Assembly (NCBI GenBank): GCA_000648925.1
Contig: JFHF01000007.1
Location: 140,268 to 204,267, forward strand
Source: Caballeronia jiangsuensis
GTDB lineage: Bacteria > Pseudomonadota > Gammaproteobacteria > Burkholderiales > Burkholderiaceae
Length of the DNA: 64,000 nt
Reading direction: 5' to 3'
Part shown: piece by piece, positions 62,550 to 64,000 of the stretch
Layout: each line of letters begins with the position of its first letter
Position numbering within the stretch: the stretch's first letter is position 1
Position numbers and translations under genes: made by a program
The notes under the pieces: model-generated
The model's input: only the letters and a program-made list of their open reading frames with translations
Database searches by the model: none
Told to the model about the DNA's origin: nothing

Positions 62550-62825
62550 ATGAAAGCTATCGCATGTGTGGTGCTTGCAGTATCGACGCTGCTGCCGTTC
62601 AGCGCTTTCGCGCAAACCACGGGCGGCCAGGTGACACGCGCAAACGTGCGGGCCGATCTCGCGCGGCTGGAAGCGGTCGGATATCGGCCGAGCACGCATG
62701 ACGCGGATTATCCCAATGCGCTCATGTCCGCCGAGTCGAAAGTCGCAGCGATGCAAGGCCACAACGCCGCGTATGGCGGCGATCAGGGCGGCGCGCAACA
62801 AGTGGGTAGCGCAGGCGCGCAATAA
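62550..62825 (+). CDS. DUF4148 exported protein
   Basis: A 91-aa protein with signal peptide (IACVVLAVSTLLPFSAFA) and DUF4148 core VTRANVRADLARLEAVGYRPSTHDADYPNALMSAES. GGAGAGGG lies before ATG 62550. It follows the two-component pair by 131 nt and precedes another member of the same family, so the pair may be targets of that system. Function unknown. Confidence 0.88.
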   Translation: MKAIACVVLAVSTLLPFSAFAQTTGGQVTRANVRADLARLEAVGYRPSTHDADYPNALMSAESKVAAMQGHNAAYGGDQGGAQQVGSAGAQ

Positions 62826-62918
62826 CTTGTGAAGCGGCATCGCCGCGAAACTCATTCAATCGAATCAGATTAGTCGAGTCATCGGCTTATATTCACGCAC
62901 CCCTTGAGGATTAAGATC

Positions 62919-63188
62919 ATGAAAAAGACTGTTTTGCTTCTTCTCGCTTCATTGGCTATCGGTGTGGCGGGGCAGGCGTCCGCGCAGACCAGCGGAATCA
63001 CGCGCGCCGAAGTCAAGCAACAACTGGTTCAAGCCGAAGCGCAGGGTCTGTTGCCTGCGAACGGCGTCGACTATCCGCCGAACGCGGCCGCCATCGCACG
63101 GAACAAGGCCGCGTTTCAGGCGCGGGAGCAAGCGCATGCTGCGGCAACGGGTTATGGCGGAGCAGCGGACGGTCAGACGTCGAACTGA
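62919..63188 (+). CDS. DUF4148 exported protein
   Basis: An 89-aa paralogue of the preceding gene, with signal peptide KKTVLLLLASLAIGVAGQASA and core ITRAEVKQQLVQAEAQGLLPANGVDYPPNAAAIARNKA. GAGGAT precedes ATG 62919. The C-terminus is Ala/Gly-rich (AATGYGGAADGQT). It is 93 nt after its paralogue, most likely from a local duplication. Confidence 0.87.
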   Translation: MKKTVLLLLASLAIGVAGQASAQTSGITRAEVKQQLVQAEAQGLLPANGVDYPPNAAAIARNKAAFQAREQAHAAATGYGGAADGQTSN

Positions 63189-63216
63189 ACGCTGGCGCGT
63201 GTTATGTGTTTTTTCT

Positions 63217-63235
63217 AAGAAATGCTGAATTTCTT
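63217..63235 (+). terminator. Possible terminator after DUF4148 pair
   Basis: AAGAAAT pairs with ATTTCTT across five nt, 28 nt after the stop, preceded by a run of T. Weak stem. Confidence 0.35.
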
Positions 63236-63324
63236 GGAGAGAGCGCGTGGCACGCTTCTGGATTTTCGCTGGATCCCGTATTCGTGTCGGTTTATTAGCA
63301 CTGCCCCTCCCCGGGGCGGGGGTC

Positions 63325-63350
63325 ACTTTCTTTGCTGCTGCAAAGAAAGT
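63325..63350. repeat. Hairpin at left end of dispersed repeat
   Basis: ACTTTCTTTG pairs perfectly with CAAAGAAAGT across CTGCTG. It overlaps the left 27-bp inverted repeat. Confidence 0.8.
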
Positions 63351-63361
63351 AACCAAAGAAA
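63335..63361. repeat. Left inverted repeat (27 bp) of dispersed element
   Basis: This 27-mer starts CTGCTGCAAAG and ends CAAAGAAA. Its exact reverse complement lies at 63780-63806. Together they enclose 418 nt with no credible gene; such elements recur in Burkholderia-group genomes. Confidence 0.85.
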
Positions 63362-63779
63362 GCAGCTTCTCACCGCCCGCGGTCACACGCACGTTGGCCA
63401 TGCTTGCCAGCCCGCAGTGGCCCTCGCCTAAGTGTCGCCCCCAAAGGACCAACCGGGCTTGGCTCGCGCACGGTCTGCCACCCCAAATGTTTTAGCGCGC
63501 TGGTTCAGCACCAAAGAGCTTCGGCACAGTGCTACGCGCTGCCGTTGGGTATGCAAGGAAAACCGTCGAAGAAGAAGCACATGCAAACCCGATTCACCGG
63601 TCGGCCGCGTAGCGGGCCGGAGCTATCTGGTGCTGAACCAGTTTGTTCCGTGGTGCGATGAGTCAGACCGCGCGCGGTCCAAGCCCTTGTCTGCTTGTGG
63701 GGGCACTCGCTAGTGCCGGGCCATTAGGCCAATCGTCTGTGCCGCGGCCGGTGTGAAGTGCTTAGGCTGGGGAGAGCTG
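63362..63779. repeat. Body of dispersed repeat element
   Basis: A 418-nt non-coding body between the inverted ends. Only short frames occur, and none has a ribosome-binding site or protein-like composition. Internal short complementary runs suggest RNA structure, but I cannot assign a family. Confidence 0.6.
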
Positions 63780-63806
63780 TTTCTTTGGTTACTTTCTTTG
63801 CAGCAG
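63780..63806. repeat. Right inverted repeat (27 bp), cut short
   Basis: Exact reverse complement of the left 27-mer. On the left side the repeat continues outward into a hairpin arm; on this side the sequence changes at once to TGTATAGACCGG, so the outer arm is missing. Confidence 0.8.
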
Positions 63807-64000
63807 TGTATAGACCGGAGACATGGTTGACACATGTGCGGAGACATAGCTGACACTTCTATCTTGACGCATCAGGCTGATTTGGGTCAAAGGTCATGAG
63901 TCGATGATGAGCGAAATAAAAATCATAGGCGTCGGCAATTTCCGGGTTCATACGCGCTGCCACGTCCAATCGATGTAATGCGCTCGATACGCGCAGTGGG
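63807..64000. mobile_element. Insertion sequence end, running off the window
   Basis: Begins TGTATAGACC and has two subterminal direct repeats of CGGAGACATnGyTGACAC at 63816-63833 and 63839-63856, as in insertion-sequence ends that bind transposase several times. A coding frame on the minus strand follows (63859-64000). The family is not settled from this short piece. Confidence 0.6.
63859..64000 (-). CDS. Transposase C-terminus, partial
   Basis: The minus-strand frame is open from the window's end to a TAG at 63859-63861 and encodes a 46-aa C-terminus including RVSSALHRLDVAARMNPEIA and FAHHRLMTFDPNQPDA. The composition is protein-like, and the stop lies just inside the insertion-sequence end, as usual for transposase genes. 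The rest is outside the window, so the family cannot be named. Confidence 0.5.
   Translation of the reverse strand, partial: PLRVSSALHRLDVAARMNPEIADAYDFYFAHHRLMTFDPNQPDASR

Noticed and set aside
63222..63713. Several short frames in the dispersed repeat
   Set aside because: They lie across inverted-repeat DNA, lack ribosome-binding sites and have low-complexity translations.
1..64000. CRISPR arrays, tRNA and rRNA genes
   Set aside because: No regularly spaced repeats and no recognisable tRNA or rRNA sequence were seen by eye. A covariance-model search was not possible here.

Overview
The window is high-GC DNA with short intergenic gaps and many AT-poor open frames on both strands. The gene families point to a beta-proteobacterium of the Burkholderiaceae, most likely a Caballeronia/Paraburkholderia/Burkholderia-type secondary chromosome or large replicon. 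Supporting this are three DUF4148 exported peptides, many LysR/LacI-controlled catabolic islands, MHS-family transporters and the dispersed repeat with TTTCTTTGGTTACTTTC-type ends near 63.3-63.8 kb. The genus is an inference. No rRNA, tRNA or CRISPR array was seen.

Layout. 1-3.9 kb: end of a monosaccharide-type ABC importer (ATPase truncated by the window edge, plus permease), a Dabb-domain protein and a maleylacetate reductase, all on +. 4.0-10.4 kb: a minus-strand operon (gluconate 5-dehydrogenase-like SDR, beta-propeller protein, 2-hydroxyacid dehydrogenase, AroE-like dehydrogenase, MHS transporter) with a divergent LysR regulator. 11-21.5 kb: an organosulfur-type island of two back-to-back ABC importers with two LLM flavin monooxygenases and an SfnB/DszC-like flavoenzyme. 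Several of its proteins contain no cysteine at all. 21.5-27.2 kb: a minus-strand set of a dolichol-phosphate-sugar-synthase-like GT2, a GT-C-like membrane protein, a GMC/Fe-S-like oxidoreductase and an NAD-dependent epimerase/dehydratase, suggesting synthesis of a cell-surface or lipid-linked product. 27.7-32 kb: small hypothetical proteins, a cold-shock protein and two transglutaminase-like proteins.

32.1-46.5 kb is the most striking part: a LacI-family repressor with four near-identical palindromic operators and a sigma70-like promoter, facing a single long + strand operon. The operon holds an Idh/MocA dehydrogenase, a CoA-transferase, a crotonase, an aldehyde dehydrogenase, a complete four-gene sugar ABC importer, an SDR, a GMC oxidoreductase and a DUF993 TIM-barrel protein with a DHDPS-like Schiff-base lysine. 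I read it as an uncharacterised catabolic pathway for a sugar-like or polyol-like compound that combines dehydrogenation, aldol cleavage and CoA chemistry.

46.6-64 kb carries signalling and exported proteins: a hybrid histidine kinase whose 3' end overlaps, antisense, a LuxR-type response regulator; a sedolisin (S53) protease with a small partner gene; an unknown membrane protein; a giant CheB-CheR-PAS-kinase-receiver fusion; an exported phosphodiesterase/phosphatase; and an OmpR-type two-component pair followed by two DUF4148 peptides. The window ends in a repeat with 27-bp inverted ends whose right end appears to be interrupted by an insertion sequence running off the window.
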